A stretch of 64,000 nucleotides of DNA from NCBI GenBank assembly GCA_021781535.1, contig JAJXWO010000001.1:62001-126000 (forward strand). The letters are read 5' to 3'. The notes beneath the pieces were generated by a model, which had not been told where the DNA came from, made no database searches, and was given only the letters and a program-made list of their open reading frames with translations. This document shows positions 62,949-64,000 of this stretch, piece after piece. Position 1 is the first letter of the stretch, and the number at the start of each line of letters is the position of its first letter. The stretch is from Deltaproteobacteria bacterium (GTDB lineage: Bacteria > Desulfobacterota > Desulfuromonadia > Geobacterales > Pseudopelobacteraceae). Both the position numbers and the translations under genes were made by a program.

Positions 62949-63818
62949 ATGGCAACTGCATGCGAGATGAAGAATAAAATTCAGGGGCACCCCTGTTTTG
63001 GCGGCAATCATCACAAAAACGGCCGTATGCACCTGGCCGTAGCTCCCAAATGCAACATCAAATGCGGCTACTGCACGCGCAAGCATGACTGCGCCAACGA
63101 ATCCCGTCCCGGCGTGACGAGCCGTTTGCTGACTCCGCAAGAGGCAATCGTAAAGGTCCGCGAGGTAATGGCCAGTCCGATAGCAGGTCCGATTATCAAG
63201 GTTATCGGCATCGCCGGTCCCGGGGACCCGCTTGCGAACGAAGAGACTTTCGAAACGTTTGAGCTGGTAAAGAAGGAATTCCCTGACCTGATGCTCTGCA
63301 TGAGTACCAACGGTCTGTTATTGCCGGAATCGATTGATTGTCTGTACGAATTGGGACTTCATAGCCTGACCGTTACCATCAATGCCATCGATCCTGAGGT
63401 CGGTGCCCGGATCTATCGTCATGTAATCTATCACGGCAAACACTACACCGGTGTGGAAGGTGCCAAAATCCTCATTGCCAACCAGTTTGAAGGTCTCAAG
63501 CGCGCCGGTGAACTGGGGCTGACGATCAAAGTGAATTCGGTGCTGGTGCCGGGCGTCAACGACGAGCAGATCCCGCTGATTGCCGCCAAGGTGAAGGAGT
63601 TGGGAGCTTTTGTGATGAACATCATGCCGATCATCCCGCAGGCTGATTTTGCTGATATCGAGCCACCCAGCGAAGCCCGCATGGCCGAGATCAGAAAAAC
63701 AAACGAGGGCATAATAGGCCAGTTTGCCCACTGCAAACAGTGCCGGGCAGATGCCATCGGGCTTATCGGTCAGGATCTGAATATGACGATCGCCGAGGCG
63801 GCCTGTCCCACTACATGA
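62949..63818 (+). CDS. nifB: Nitrogenase cofactor biosynthesis radical SAM protein NifB (core form)
   Basis: The protein has 289 residues. HPCF (14-17) starts the conserved region, RMHLAVAPKCNIKCGYC carries the radical SAM cysteines (Cys35, Cys39, Cys42), and HDCANESRPGVTS follows. The product makes NifB-co, the iron-sulfur-carbide core of the nitrogenase cofactor. It lacks the NifX-like C-terminal domain of longer NifB proteins. GGAAGGAG precedes ATG 62949. No other nif structural or assembly gene is in the window. Confidence 0.95.
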   Translation: MATACEMKNKIQGHPCFGGNHHKNGRMHLAVAPKCNIKCGYCTRKHDCANESRPGVTSRLLTPQEAIVKVREVMASPIAGPIIKVIGIAGPGDPLANEETFETFELVKKEFPDLMLCMSTNGLLLPESIDCLYELGLHSLTVTINAIDPEVGARIYRHVIYHGKHYTGVEGAKILIANQFEGLKRAGELGLTIKVNSVLVPGVNDEQIPLIAAKVKELGAFVMNIMPIIPQADFADIEPPSEARMAEIRKTNEGIIGQFAHCKQCRADAIGLIGQDLNMTIAEAACPTT

Positions 63819-64000
63819 TGATCGAGCCATTCCGCATCAATGATATCGCCACTTTTCTGGAGCTGGCAGCAACGGAGGGGTGGGTGGCCGAAGCGTGGGA
63901 GTTTGATTTCCTCCTGGCAACATTTCCCGCAGGAAGTTTCTGTATGCGGGATGAATCGGGTACGGGTGTCGGTTTTGTCACTTCCATGCGCCATGACCGG
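63815..64000 (+). CDS. GNAT-family N-acetyltransferase, 5' part (runs off the window)
   Basis: About 62 residues are visible, starting MMIEPFRINDIATFLELAAT and continuing through FPAGSFCMRDESGTGVGFVTSM, where the GNAT motif region begins. It overlaps the nifB stop (ATGA), so it is likely co-transcribed with nifB. The substrate cannot be told. Confidence 0.7.
   Translation, partial: MMIEPFRINDIATFLELAATEGWVAEAWEFDFLLATFPAGSFCMRDESGTGVGFVTSMRHDR

Noticed and set aside
1-64000. CRISPR arrays, prophage or insertion sequences
   Set aside because: No regularly spaced direct repeats, transposase, integrase or phage structural gene was found.

Overview
The window looks like chromosomal DNA of a Geobacter-type bacterium (Geobacterales, Desulfuromonadota). 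This is inferred from the gene families and neighbourhoods: a c-type-heme chemoreceptor, an ANTAR regulator beside draG and nifB, a hopanoid-type glycosyltransferase, and an Mla operon that carries its own TolC-like gene. There is no ribosomal RNA here, so the placement rests on protein content only.

Layout. 1-5.2 kb: 5' end of a molybdopterin oxidoreductase (-), then GcvR-like ACT protein, peptide deformylase, AMMECR1 protein, RluA-type pseudouridine synthase (-), MnmM-like methyltransferase and HpnI-like glycosyltransferase. 5.3-11.9 kb: a complete tripartite RND efflux operon behind a TetR repressor, with two near-identical palindromic operators. 11.9-17.1 kb: a lipid A acyltransferase, then mlaE-mlaF-mlaD-tolC-mlaC for envelope lipid transport. 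17.2-28.3 kb: cold-shock protein, isochorismatase-like hydrolase plus amidohydrolase, a K+-channel-like protein, a pseudo-receiver membrane protein (-), leuB, asd, U32 peptidase/RlhA-like protein, and a secreted nuclease. 28.3-38.7 kb: signalling genes (MshEN-receiver protein, heme chemoreceptor, second chemoreceptor, HTH-receiver protein, GAF histidine kinase) around rplU-rpmA, a nitronate monooxygenase and a DksA-type protein. 38.9-43.1 kb: tRNA-Ala(CGC), then a tight run of HDAC-like deacetylase, two proteins of unknown role, a 34-residue membrane protein, a membrane protein and a receiver. 43.4-50.9 kb: elbB, M48 protease, XRE-cupin regulator, HtrA protease, RluD-like synthase, HAD phosphatase, MidA-like methyltransferase.

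50.9-52.6 kb is a small accessory patch: a strong unexplained hairpin, an AT-rich toxin-antitoxin pair with its own palindromic promoter, and a truncated endonuclease/exonuclease/phosphatase gene. It is followed by a RecD-like helicase gene whose reading frame breaks exactly in the Walker A motif. 54.3-60.5 kb is an aerobic respiration operon (Sco, subunits I, III, IV, II with fused cytochrome c, heme O synthase), followed by an NDUFA9-like protein and an RlpA-like protein. 61.1-63.8 kb holds an ANTAR response regulator, draG (-) and nifB; the nifB leader contains a factor-independent terminator immediately before the ribosome binding site.

Most promising observations: a candidate ANTAR-controlled antitermination leader at nifB, the paired TetR operators, the heme chemoreceptor next to an MshEN-receiver fusion, the HDAC-led cluster with a tiny membrane protein, and the rearranged patch at 51-54 kb. 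I found no CRISPR array, no insertion sequence and no prophage.
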